DNA from: Paenibacillus cremeus
GTDB taxonomy: Bacteria; Bacillota; Bacilli; Paenibacillales; NBRC-103111
Direction: 5' to 3'
Assembly (NCBI RefSeq): GCF_007786445.1
Contig: NZ_VNJI01000016.1
Span: forward strand, 62,001 to 126,000
DNA: 64,000 nucleotides
Position 1 is the first letter of the stretch, and each line of letters begins with the position of its first letter. The position numbers and the translations under genes were made by a program. This document shows, piece after piece, positions 8,670 to 17,312 of this stretch. The notes beneath the pieces were generated by a model. It saw nothing but the letters and a program-made list of their open reading frames with translations. It was not told where the DNA came from and did not search any database.

Positions 8670-10871
8670 TCATCGGTATTGGGTGCGGTAATCGCTGGGT
8701 GACATTTTCAGCATGCGCTGGAACACCCGGTTGAACGTGCGGTGCGAATACCCGATCGCCTGGGCGATCTGGCTGATGTTTTGATCAGTGGCTGAGAGCA
8801 GCCGTCTAGCCTCGTTCATTTTGCATTCGGTCACATAATCGAGAAACGACCAGCCGAATTCCTTTTTGAACACCCGGCTCAAATAGGCGGGGGTGATGCG
8901 CAGCGAATCCGCACATTCCGCCAGCGAGATTTCCCGCGACACGTTATCCATGATGTACTTGCTGGCTTTTTGAGCGATGAGCTTGCCGGACTTGTTGTAA
9001 TTGTCATCGGCAATTTTTTCGTAGAGCGGGAACAGCATCTCGTTAAACCACTCGCACATTTCCGCACGCGTTTCCCTCGTCCTCAGCTGGTCAAATAGAT
9101 TGTACTCCAGCATTTCCGGCGTCCGTCCACCCTTATCCTCCAGGGAGGCGATGATGGCGGCAAGCAGCATACAGCAGCTTTGGGAGCTGATGGCAAAGGA
9201 GCCGGAGGGCTGCAGCGCCTGAATAAACTGCTGAAGGGCGGCTCGCGCTTCCGGCAGATTCCCGATGGAAAGCGCCTCCACAATCGACTGCTCGATGGAG
9301 CGGGGATAGCGAAAGGCGGTCTGCTTGTGCATTTCCTCAAGCTCCCCGATGCATAAGATCGTTTCTTCTTCCTTGCACAGGCGGTATTGCAGTGCCAGCT
9401 TCGCTTCTTGGTACGAGATGTGAAGGTCCGCGATGTGAGGGTAAAATTTGCCGATGCCGACCGAGACGCGCAGCTTTAAATAATGCCGGATCGACGCCTG
9501 AATGGATTGGGCGAATTGCATGGTCTGCGCCATCATGTCCGCTTGCGCTGTGTTTCGCTTGAAATACAGTATCGCGGTTCCTTGACCCTGATGATCGTGC
9601 AGCACATAGCCCTGCACCTGAGGGGTTCCTGCCAGCAGCTCGTTCATGATGTTGGTGACGGCAAACATGAGGATCGGTTTGTCTTCCGGCTTAAAGCGGG
9701 TTTCCTTCAACAGATTTTCCACTTTGACCAGTAGTGTGACATAGATCCCGTCAACGGGGATGCCGTATTTGCGGCTCTCCTCAAACAGCGTCGGGCGGTG
9801 GCTGTAAGTGCCTGCCAGCCACTGCTGAAGCAGCCGTTCGATCAGTGGAGGGACGGAGCGGTCGAGCTGCTCGCCGAGCCGTGCCTTTTCCTTGGTTAAA
9901 TAATCGACGAATTGACGGATCGGGTTGTAAGCCCGCCTCAGGGTGATCAGCGCCAGAAGGATCCCGACGGCAAGCAGCGCCAGCACCGCAATGAGCGTCG
10001 TCCAGCGAATACCGCTGAGCTTCTCCATAACGAGACGGTAAGGCAGGATCGAAATATAGACGTTGCCGGAGGTGGATTTTTTATAGGAATAAAAAAACGA
10101 CTCACCCTCCGCGTCCGTTCCTTTTAGCGCGTGCCCGTCTTTGCTGCTGCCTGATGTGATGGCTTGTAGGATGGAGCCGTTCACGTATCGCTTGAAATCA
10201 TACGCTTTCGTCATTTGGAATAGCGGCCGGTGCTGCTCGTCAAGCACGACCATCGTTTGAGAGCTGGCTAAAGCATAGACGCCGGAAATATACTTGTTGA
10301 TCTGGGCTACGTCCGCCTGAGTGACCAGCCAGCCCTGAGCCTCGCCGGAAGCCAGTGTCGGCAGCCTTAGGGCGAACGAGAGGAAGCCGTTAGCCTGCCC
10401 GGTGGGCAAGTAAACCCATTGTCCGCCCGTGGCGTCTTGCTCCAGCTTTTCAATATCGGCTTTATACCGGAAGCTCTCGAGCGGCTGATGGCCGGCATCG
10501 GTAGACAAGACAAGCCCGGCGCTGCGATTATAATAATAAATTTCCCCGATTAGCTTGTTTTGGTATTTCTCCAGGGACATTTTACGTAAAAGCTCCATTT
10601 GCGAGACGTAATCATTGGAATAATCGGGAGCATTAAAGGATTCCGCTACCGACGGATCGAGGGCCAGTTGGAAGGAACGGTCCACCATGTCACGCATGAT
10701 TTTTTCCGTAAACTGCTCGATCATCCCAAGCGAAGTCTCGTTGTTTTCCTGCAGGCTGACAATGCCTCCTTTCATGGAATATTGGTAGTAAACGAACCCT
10801 GCCAGCATAATCGGCAAACAGACGGAGAGACAGGCAAAACAGACTAGACGATTGAAATAATTGGACTTCAT
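8670..10871 (-). CDS. Membrane-bound AraC-family transcriptional regulator
   Basis: 733 residues. Domain order: membrane helix at about residues 8-28, extracellular sensor region (about 30-285), second helix (TTLIAVLALLAVGILLALITL), a cytoplasmic linker, and a C-terminal double helix-turn-helix of the AraC type (SLAECADSLRITPAYLSRVFKKEFG, then ISQIAQAIGYSHRTFNRVF). This is the one-component YtdP/YesS-like layout that senses a sugar or its loaded lipoprotein outside and activates transport genes. It is the first gene of the minus-strand operon, divergent from lipoprotein 2, and lies between the two copies of the shared promoter module. Confidence 0.9.
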   Translation of the reverse strand: MKSNYFNRLVCFACLSVCLPIMLAGFVYYQYSMKGGIVSLQENNETSLGMIEQFTEKIMRDMVDRSFQLALDPSVAESFNAPDYSNDYVSQMELLRKMSLEKYQNKLIGEIYYYNRSAGLVLSTDAGHQPLESFRYKADIEKLEQDATGGQWVYLPTGQANGFLSFALRLPTLASGEAQGWLVTQADVAQINKYISGVYALASSQTMVVLDEQHRPLFQMTKAYDFKRYVNGSILQAITSGSSKDGHALKGTDAEGESFFYSYKKSTSGNVYISILPYRLVMEKLSGIRWTTLIAVLALLAVGILLALITLRRAYNPIRQFVDYLTKEKARLGEQLDRSVPPLIERLLQQWLAGTYSHRPTLFEESRKYGIPVDGIYVTLLVKVENLLKETRFKPEDKPILMFAVTNIMNELLAGTPQVQGYVLHDHQGQGTAILYFKRNTAQADMMAQTMQFAQSIQASIRHYLKLRVSVGIGKFYPHIADLHISYQEAKLALQYRLCKEEETILCIGELEEMHKQTAFRYPRSIEQSIVEALSIGNLPEARAALQQFIQALQPSGSFAISSQSCCMLLAAIIASLEDKGGRTPEMLEYNLFDQLRTRETRAEMCEWFNEMLFPLYEKIADDNYNKSGKLIAQKASKYIMDNVSREISLAECADSLRITPAYLSRVFKKEFGWSFLDYVTECKMNEARRLLSATDQNISQIAQAIGYSHRTFNRVFQRMLKMSPSDYRTQYR

Positions 10872-10951
10872 TCCAGATCATCACTCCAATGCTCATTCGG
10901 ACATCTCCCGCATCCTGATTTTACCAAACCAAGCTCCAAGGCAGATATAGA

Positions 10952-11057
10952 CAATTCTTGATCTCAGACCGACCCAACGTAAAAACGTGACCAGAAAAGA
11001 GCACGGGCATCCGCGAGCAAAATTTGACTATTGAGCGCCTGTACCTGGCGGACGTAC
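10952..11057 (+). promoter_or_regulatory. Second copy of the shared regulatory module, upstream of lipoprotein gene 2
   Basis: CAATTCTTGATCTCAGA (10952-10968), TTGACTATTGAGCGC (11024-11038) and GTAC at 11041 and 11054 repeat the blocks seen at 2100-2173. The distance between the first two blocks is 72 here and 41 there. The 31-base difference is close to three helical turns, so both blocks keep the same face of the DNA. Confidence 0.5.
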
Positions 11058-11123
11058 GATAATCGTAGCTAATGGCTGCCGGGATAACTCGGCGAGGTTT
11101 ACAAGAATGGGGGATGAGCATGA

Positions 11124-12740
11124 ATGGATCAAGGTTACCCGAAAGCTGTGCGTAAGCCAAAGGGACGGCTCGGCTTCGTCGGCCTGTCGATGGTGCTGGC
11201 ACTCATGGCCGGATGCAGTTCCGGAGGAGGCGGAACGGCTAAGGCGCCCGATGCGGCGACAGCAACAGCAACACCGGCACCGGCACCGAATGTAAAGCAG
11301 CCGGAGGCCAAGCCCCAGCCACCTCTGGAAATCCAGATGACAGCAAGGCTGTTCGAGGAAGCGCCCAATATGGATAATCCGTATTGGAAGGAATTTATGA
11401 AACGGACGAATACGAAGCTGAACATCGAATGGATCCCGGACGGCGATTACACCACCAAGCTAAACCTCCTCCTCGCATCCGGCAACATTCCGGAGGTGCT
11501 CGTCATTAACAACCTGAAGCACCCGCCGGTTGTAAACGCTGTCAAGAACGGCGCGTTCTGGGATTTAACACCTTTCCTCGGGGATTTCAGCAAATACCCC
11601 AATCTCAAAAATTTTTCCGCGCCGGATTCATGGGTCACCAGTAGGATTCTCGGCAAAAACTACGCTATCCCGAAAAACCGTCCGCAGCTGTCAGGCGGGC
11701 CTAAAATCCGCAAGGATTGGCTCGATAAGCTGGGGATCCCAATGCCGCAAACCTTGGACGAATACCGCAGCGCTCTGAAAAAAATCGTAGACGCCGACAT
11801 CGACGGCAACGGGAAAAAAGACACCATAGGTCTGGTGTCCAAGGCGAGCTTGTTCAGCGGCGGCAGCGCCGGCGGCTTCGGCGACGCGTTCGGCACGGGC
11901 AAGCCGACCTTTAACGAGGAAGGCGGTCTCATCTACGAAACGCTGACGCCCCAGCATGCCGAACTGATCGCCTGGCTGAGGGATTTGTACGCCGACGGCG
12001 TGCTCGCCAAGGAATTTGCCGTAATGAAGCCGACCCAGGCCACCGAGCTGTTCGAATCGGGCAAAGCGGCATCCCTGATCAACGAAAGCTTCCGCTGGGA
12101 TTATCCTTTTATGACCTCGATCAAGAAGGTTCAGCCTGATGCTATCGTCGATACCGTACCTCCGTTAAAAGGACCCGGCGGCTACGCCGTCCGCTATTCG
12201 ACCGGGGTGGATGGAGCCTTTCTGATCTCTAAGAAGGTACCTGAGGATAAGGTCAAGCGGATTCTTGATTACCTCGAAATGACCAACACGAAGGAGTATT
12301 ACGATTTTAGCGTCAATGGCTTAGAGGGCATTCACTTCAACCGGGTCAACGGAGAGATTCAGCTCACCGATCAGCATAAGAAGGATGTCGGGTCCACCTC
12401 ACCATGGCAGCCGATCGCGCTCTATTATGATAAATACGGCAAAATCGTCACGCCGACCGCACCCAAAGAATATAACGACGCCAAAATCAAGCAGGTCGAG
12501 TCGCAGGGTTATTTTGAAAAAGGACTCATCAGTCCTTTCAGCGTGATCAACTCTGCTACGTGGATTGCCACTTGGCCCAAATTCGAGCAGGAATGGACTT
12601 CGATGGCCGTCAAAGCGGTCGTCGGTCAAATCTCCATGGACGAATACAAGGCGTACGTCAAAAAAATCAACGACGATCCCAACATCAAAAAGGCCTACCA
12701 GGAATTTGCCAAGGATTATAAGGAAACCTACGGCAAGTAA
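11124..12740 (+). CDS. Extracellular solute-binding lipoprotein of a sugar ABC transporter (copy 2)
   Basis: 538 residues with lipobox LMAGC (Cys31) followed by a Gly/Ala/Thr/Pro linker. The body is a paralogue of the lipoprotein at 2219 (shared NTKLNIEWIPDGD-like, AFWDLTPFLGDFSKYPNLK and DGNGKKD stretches). GGGGG lies about 10 bases before ATG; another ATG four bases earlier is out of frame. Divergent from the AraC regulator and the copy-2 permeases, which are its likely partners, and followed 27 bases later by a glycosidase gene, so uptake and cleavage may be co-expressed. Confidence 0.9.
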   Translation: MDQGYPKAVRKPKGRLGFVGLSMVLALMAGCSSGGGGTAKAPDAATATATPAPAPNVKQPEAKPQPPLEIQMTARLFEEAPNMDNPYWKEFMKRTNTKLNIEWIPDGDYTTKLNLLLASGNIPEVLVINNLKHPPVVNAVKNGAFWDLTPFLGDFSKYPNLKNFSAPDSWVTSRILGKNYAIPKNRPQLSGGPKIRKDWLDKLGIPMPQTLDEYRSALKKIVDADIDGNGKKDTIGLVSKASLFSGGSAGGFGDAFGTGKPTFNEEGGLIYETLTPQHAELIAWLRDLYADGVLAKEFAVMKPTQATELFESGKAASLINESFRWDYPFMTSIKKVQPDAIVDTVPPLKGPGGYAVRYSTGVDGAFLISKKVPEDKVKRILDYLEMTNTKEYYDFSVNGLEGIHFNRVNGEIQLTDQHKKDVGSTSPWQPIALYYDKYGKIVTPTAPKEYNDAKIKQVESQGYFEKGLISPFSVINSATWIATWPKFEQEWTSMAVKAVVGQISMDEYKAYVKKINDDPNIKKAYQEFAKDYKETYGK

Positions 12741-12767
12741 AACATTGACTATTGGAGGCGATAGGGA

Positions 12768-14792
12768 ATGGCGATTAGCTCTAACTCAACGGAAAAATGG
12801 TGGAAAAACTTCCCCTGGCGGGAAATTCAGACGAACCTGCGGGAAATCGATATGCTTGATATCGACGCAGAGCAGTTTGTGCGCGATTTGAAGGAGTTTA
12901 AGGCCAATGTGGTCATGATCAACACCGCAGGGATTATTGCCAGCTATCCGACGAAGCTGCCGTACCATTTTCAAAGCCCGTATTTGACGGGAGACAGCCT
13001 AGCGGACATTATCGCGGCCTGCCACCGGGAGGGGATTAAGGTCATCGCCCGGACGGATTTCTCCAAGGTGCGCCGTCCGATTTACGAGATGCATCCGGAA
13101 TGGGCTTATGTCAGCCCTAAAGGCGAAATCGTCGATTACAACGGGGACGTCCATGTGTGTCTAAACGGAGATTATCAGCAGCATTATGCGCCGGAAATCA
13201 TTAAGGAAGCCATTACGGAATTGGATTTTGACGGTATTTTCTTTAATATGGGCGGCTATCAGGTCAAGGATTACAGCTACCGGTATTACGGCATTTGCCA
13301 CTGCGACAGCTGCAAAACCAAGTTCGCCGCCATGTTCGATTCCCAGCTGCCGAAGGAAGAGAATCCGAATGATCCGGTGTTCAAGAAGTACATGGTGTTT
13401 AAGGAGCGAACTCTCAAGGAATACGCCCAAAAAATGCACCAGGTGATTCTGGGCGTCCGGCCGGACATCTGCATCGCCAACAACTTCGAGCTGAAGGAAG
13501 GGATGATTCGTCAGGAGTCCAACACGGCGCTCGACCGTCCGCTGCCGCATTGGCAGTACAGCGCTTCGGACAATACGAAATGGGCCGTCAGCTCGTATCC
13601 CAACATGGTGTCGAGCAACACGACGGTCGACTTCATCGACTATCATCACCGCCATGGGGCGATTTCCCCTCAGCAGCAAAAGCTGCGGCTGTGCCAAGCG
13701 CTGGCCAACGGGGGCGGACTGGATTATTACCTGATCGGCCGGTTGGATAATCACGAGGATCAGTCCGGCTATGAGGGCATCAAGGAGATGTTCCATTATC
13801 ATGCCGAGCATGGACAGGAATACATGAACATCACCTCTCAGGCGACGATCGCCCTCTTGAACGGACCGAATGGCAACCAAGCCGAGTTCCGGGGCTGGTT
13901 CCGCTTTTTGACGGAAAATCATTTTCAGTTCGATACCTTGATGGTGCAAAATGCGCTGAACCTGCCTTGGGACAAATACAAGGCCATCATCGTGCCGGAC
14001 TACCAGCCTTTGAGCGACGAGCTGACGCAGCGGCTTGACGCCTTCGCCCAGGCAGGAGGCACGTTGATCTCAGTATGCCGAAGCGGGTTCCAGAATGAAG
14101 TCTATCAGAAGCGTGAGACACTGCCTTTCCAATCCATGGGGCTGGAGAGGGTGAATACGATCCGCGAGGACAACCGCTCCTCTTATTTCAAAGTGGATCA
14201 CGAGGATCAGTTCCCGCGGTTTCCGGTGACCAAACTCATTTATCTAGACAATCATTACGTGTTTGCCGATTACAGCAGCAAGGCGGAGACCTATTTCAAG
14301 CTGATTCCGCCGCATATGTACGGGCCGCCTGAGCGCTGCTATTATACGCAGGTGACCGAGCATCCCGGGTTTACCGTTCATCCTTACGGCAAAGGGCAGG
14401 GCATCTACATCCCTTGGAAGCCGGGTGAATTGTTCCACCGTCAAGGCTACACGAATACGAGCGAATTCGTCGCCGATCTGCTGGAGCATGTGGCCGGGCT
14501 GACGCGGATTCAGGGCAACCTGCCGCCGATGGTCGAAGCCACCCTGTTCGAGCAGCAGGGAAGAGGAGCGACGCTGCTTCACCTTGTGAATGGAACCGGT
14601 CATTTCGGGGTCACGTTCTACGCGCCGGTGACACTGTCCGATCTGGAGGTGCAGGTTCCGCTGTCTTCAGCTCCCCGTTCGGTACAGAGCTTATACACAG
14701 GCCGCAGATGCGCCTACTCCTTTAGCGACGGGCTGCTAACGGTGAAGCTGGATAAGCTGGGCATGTTCGACGCGATTAAAATTTCCAGATGA
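12768..14792 (+). CDS. Glycoside-hydrolase-like protein (GHL6 type) with trimerisation domain
   Basis: 674 residues, no signal peptide, so probably cytoplasmic. The first ~350 residues look like a TIM-barrel catalytic domain of the hypothetical glycosyl hydrolase 6 group (WWKNFPWREIQTNLREID, ARTDFSK, FDGIFFNMGGYQ, then a CHCDSC cysteine cluster). Residues ~370-560 resemble the beta-galactosidase trimerisation (glutamine-amidotransferase-like) domain, with IIVPDYQPLSDE. It should act on imported oligosaccharides; bond specificity is not readable. The possible metal site of the C-x-C-x2-C cluster is untested. GGAGG lies 10 bases before ATG; a terminator lies directly after the gene. Confidence 0.72.
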   Translation: MAISSNSTEKWWKNFPWREIQTNLREIDMLDIDAEQFVRDLKEFKANVVMINTAGIIASYPTKLPYHFQSPYLTGDSLADIIAACHREGIKVIARTDFSKVRRPIYEMHPEWAYVSPKGEIVDYNGDVHVCLNGDYQQHYAPEIIKEAITELDFDGIFFNMGGYQVKDYSYRYYGICHCDSCKTKFAAMFDSQLPKEENPNDPVFKKYMVFKERTLKEYAQKMHQVILGVRPDICIANNFELKEGMIRQESNTALDRPLPHWQYSASDNTKWAVSSYPNMVSSNTTVDFIDYHHRHGAISPQQQKLRLCQALANGGGLDYYLIGRLDNHEDQSGYEGIKEMFHYHAEHGQEYMNITSQATIALLNGPNGNQAEFRGWFRFLTENHFQFDTLMVQNALNLPWDKYKAIIVPDYQPLSDELTQRLDAFAQAGGTLISVCRSGFQNEVYQKRETLPFQSMGLERVNTIREDNRSSYFKVDHEDQFPRFPVTKLIYLDNHYVFADYSSKAETYFKLIPPHMYGPPERCYYTQVTEHPGFTVHPYGKGQGIYIPWKPGELFHRQGYTNTSEFVADLLEHVAGLTRIQGNLPPMVEATLFEQQGRGATLLHLVNGTGHFGVTFYAPVTLSDLEVQVPLSSAPRSVQSLYTGRRCAYSFSDGLLTVKLDKLGMFDAIKISR

Positions 14793-14810
14793 CGAAGCTG
14801 TACACATGCC

Positions 14811-14853
14811 AGCCCTCTCGCTTCCAGACAGGAAGCTGGGAGGGCTTTGTTTT
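14811..14853 (+). terminator. Intrinsic terminator after the GHL6 gene
   Basis: AGCCCTC-tc-GCTTCC pairs with GGAAGC-tg-GGAGGGCT, then TTTGTTTT. It lies between the glycosidase and the lyase, so the lyase may need its own promoter or read-through. Confidence 0.85.
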
Positions 14854-14893
14854 GGGGTTTCGTTTGACCGAGGTGGGAGACACGGGGGAACGC

Positions 14894-16063
14894 ATGCAGG
14901 GAACATGGTACAATCCGGAATATCGTGAGTATCGGGATAAGCTTTCCGGCCGACGCATTGTGCAGCTGACCGACTATTTTACCCACAGCAATCATTTGTA
15001 TTTTACGAATGAAACGTTCTATCAAGGCGATATTATATTTAAATCACAGCGGGGAAATGCCAGCAACCTGTTCCGCTTGAAGATGGATTCCATGCAAATT
15101 GTTCAGCTGACCGATTTGCCGCAGCCCTCCTATCACGACCGGTATTTTGACCGCCTGCTCTTATCGTATGTGCACGAGGGCAACGATGAGGTATACATGT
15201 TCTACCTCGGGCAGGTGCTGGCGCTGAATTTGAAGACCTTGCAGCAGCGCGTGCTTTACGATACAACGGAGGGATACTACCTAAGCTCCGGCTCGCCTAG
15301 CGCAGACGGTAAATACATCGTCGTCTCCATTAATGAAAATAAGGTGCACCGCGAATTTGAAGGCGGCTTCTACGAAACGTGGGCTGCTTATCCAGAGACG
15401 CGCCTCATCCGCATCGAGATTGAAACCGGTAGAACGGATACGGTCTATGTGGAGCCGTATTGGATCAAGCATGTGAACATGTCCCCTACCGTCCCGCATT
15501 TGCTTACGTTCTGCCATGAGGGCCCGTGGGACAAAATTGATCATCGGGTCTGGCTGCTGGATTTAACCACCGGGAAGACGGCTAAGCTGGTGCCGGATCA
15601 AGGGCCGATGAAGTCGGTCGGGCACGAGTATTGGTTCACCGACGGCGTCCGGCTCGGCTATCATGGGCGCAAGGTGCAGCCGGACGGCCAAATTCATGGC
15701 TACTTCGGCTCGATCCGCTATGATAATACCGAGCAGACCGAGGTGGATTTCCCGTTTACCAGCCATCATTTTCACAGCAATGATCTGGAGCTGATCGTCG
15801 GGGACGGCCAGCGGATCACCAACCCTCATGTGCTGCTATGGAAAAGAAACGGCTACGGGTTTGACCAGCCCCGCGTACTGGCCTACCACGGCGGCATGGC
15901 GATTAACGCCGCCACGCATGTGCATCCGCGATTTACAGCGGATGCATCGCAGGTCTTGTACACGTCGGACCGGGGCGGGTACGCAAACTTGTACCTCGCC
16001 GAGGTCGGAGACGTGGAGGATCTCCCCTTGCTGGCCGAGGTGCAGGCCAGCAAGCAAGCTTAA
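14894..16063 (+). CDS. ogl: Oligogalacturonate lyase (PL22 family)
   Basis: 389 residues. The protein begins MQGTWYNPEYREY and continues SGRRIVQLTD and HSNHLYFTN, the N-terminal signature of oligogalacturonide lyases, which cleave short (often unsaturated) galacturonate oligomers in the cytoplasm as a seven-bladed propeller using a metal ion. Conserved His residues are visible in VGHEYWF and in the H-x-H of SHHFHSN, matching the known metal-binding region of the family. The ATG at 14894 is chosen because GGGGGA precedes it; an upstream in-frame ATG lies before the terminator hairpin and would translate through it. It gives the locus its pectin assignment. Family length is about 388 residues. 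Confidence 0.85.
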   Translation: MQGTWYNPEYREYRDKLSGRRIVQLTDYFTHSNHLYFTNETFYQGDIIFKSQRGNASNLFRLKMDSMQIVQLTDLPQPSYHDRYFDRLLLSYVHEGNDEVYMFYLGQVLALNLKTLQQRVLYDTTEGYYLSSGSPSADGKYIVVSINENKVHREFEGGFYETWAAYPETRLIRIEIETGRTDTVYVEPYWIKHVNMSPTVPHLLTFCHEGPWDKIDHRVWLLDLTTGKTAKLVPDQGPMKSVGHEYWFTDGVRLGYHGRKVQPDGQIHGYFGSIRYDNTEQTEVDFPFTSHHFHSNDLELIVGDGQRITNPHVLLWKRNGYGFDQPRVLAYHGGMAINAATHVHPRFTADASQVLYTSDRGGYANLYLAEVGDVEDLPLLAEVQASKQA

Positions 16064-16121
16064 GCGACGCTCGATTGCGGAAGATGAGCCGAGTGTTAAT
16101 CGTGTATAAAATTAGGCTAGT

Positions 16122-16160
16122 AGGCTAGGGCGATCCAACTCGGATTGCCCTAGCTTTTTT
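16122..16160. terminator. Bidirectional intrinsic terminator
   Basis: GCTAGGGCGATCC (16124-16136) pairs with GGATTGCCCTAGC (16142-16154), followed by TTTTTT. It ends the lyase transcript and overlaps the end of the converging LacI gene. Confidence 0.88.
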
Positions 16161-17175
16161 GCGTCGTGCTTCCAGTAATGAACGAGCCCTGCAGCCTTAC
16201 GTGCTCATAGGGCCGGTGTGGATTGGCAATGCGCCACAGCATGCGATCGGCGGCCCGGTAGCCGGTTTCGCGGATGAGCAGCTGCGGACGCGTGCAGAGC
16301 GGCAGCGTATCGGTTTGCTCGTTCAGCAGCGCGACCAGCGAGCATGCTTGCGGCACAGCGATGCCCATCCGGCTCAGCGTATGATAGACGGCCTCGGTCT
16401 GATCGTCCAATCCGCAAATGACGGCCGTTGGCTGGTACCGCTTATATTTGTGCTCAAAATCACGGAGCCAATCCGGATCGGTATCCCGCATCACAGCGTG
16501 CTCATCGGCAGCTACGGTTAAGCCGGCGTCCTTCATCGCCTCGTGGAAGGCATGCCAACGCAGCACAAAGCCCCGCTGGCTCTGAATATCTCCGACATAC
16601 AGGATCCGCTTATGTCCTAGCCGATGCAGACAGCGCACCGCTTGATAGATCGCCTCATAGACATCCCAAATCACACTATCGACCTTCGCCTCCGGTGGGG
16701 GGAAGTTGAGCAAAATGCGCGGCAGCGGCAGCTCCAGCAGCTTCTGCTCCAGAAGATCATGGCTCATGCGCGGGGCTATGAATACGCCTTCGGCGTAATG
16801 CAGCCCTTGCTCCTCCGCCCAGGCTTCGAACCGATCCGGCGCCAGCTGCGGTGGGATGACTATCGGCTGCACCGTATGGCCGAACTCCATAAACCGCTCA
16901 TGCAGCCCTTGCAGCAGCAGCCGATTAAAGTTGAGCGACTGCTTATTTTGGATCAAGACAAATCGGCGCTTCACCGTCGGATAGGGAGAGATTTGATCCA
17001 GCTGCAGCGTCTGCTTCTGGTCCTTGGTGAGATAGCCCAGCTTGCGGGCCATTTCGAACACCTCACTGCGGGTTTGCTCCGACATGCCGGGTAATCCGCG
17101 CAGCGCTTTGGATACGGTTTGGATCGTTAGGCCGAGCTGATCAGCCAGATCATGTAGGGTGACACGTTTACGCAT
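16150..17175 (-). CDS. LacI-family transcriptional repressor
   Basis: 341 residues. The N-terminus is a LacI helix-turn-helix (VTLHDLADQLGLTIQTVSKALRGLPGMSEQTR), followed by a periplasmic-binding-like effector domain. The ATG at 17175 is preferred over the GTG four codons earlier because AGGTGA lies 8 bases upstream of it and the GTG is inside that site. It is divergent from the FAD oxidoreductase, with a palindrome between them, so it probably controls that gene and itself. The effector may be a sugar acid. Confidence 0.9.
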   Translation of the reverse strand: MRKRVTLHDLADQLGLTIQTVSKALRGLPGMSEQTRSEVFEMARKLGYLTKDQKQTLQLDQISPYPTVKRRFVLIQNKQSLNFNRLLLQGLHERFMEFGHTVQPIVIPPQLAPDRFEAWAEEQGLHYAEGVFIAPRMSHDLLEQKLLELPLPRILLNFPPPEAKVDSVIWDVYEAIYQAVRCLHRLGHKRILYVGDIQSQRGFVLRWHAFHEAMKDAGLTVAADEHAVMRDTDPDWLRDFEHKYKRYQPTAVICGLDDQTEAVYHTLSRMGIAVPQACSLVALLNEQTDTLPLCTRPQLLIRETGYRAADRMLWRIANPHRPYEHVRLQGSFITGSTTQKS

Positions 17176-17245
17176 AGGCAGGTTCACCTGGTTTCATTTT
17201 GATGGGAAATAGCAACCTGAATTTTAAACTAATTTTAAACTAAAA

Positions 17246-17261
17246 TGAAGGTTAACTTTCA
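17246..17261. promoter_or_regulatory. Palindromic operator, likely for the LacI protein
   Basis: TGAAGGTTAACTTTCA is a 16-base inverted repeat with one mismatched pair and a central GTTAAC. It sits just upstream of a -10-like TATACT (17264-17269), where a bound repressor would block the FAD oxidoreductase promoter. Two direct copies of TTTTAAACTAA-like sequence lie beside it. Confidence 0.6.
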
Positions 17262-17312
17262 ACTATACTGAATGGTATACGAAGCTATTTACTCCAAAGG
17301 AGCGAATGAAAC

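Noticed and set aside
12743..12760. TTGACTATTGGAGGCG resembling the second promoter block
   Set aside because: It contains the GGAGG ribosome site of the GHL6 gene and lacks the GTAC pair and first block; likeness is by chance.
14789..14893. Upstream ATG for the oligogalacturonate lyase
   Set aside because: It would translate through a terminator hairpin and lacks family similarity; start moved to 14894.
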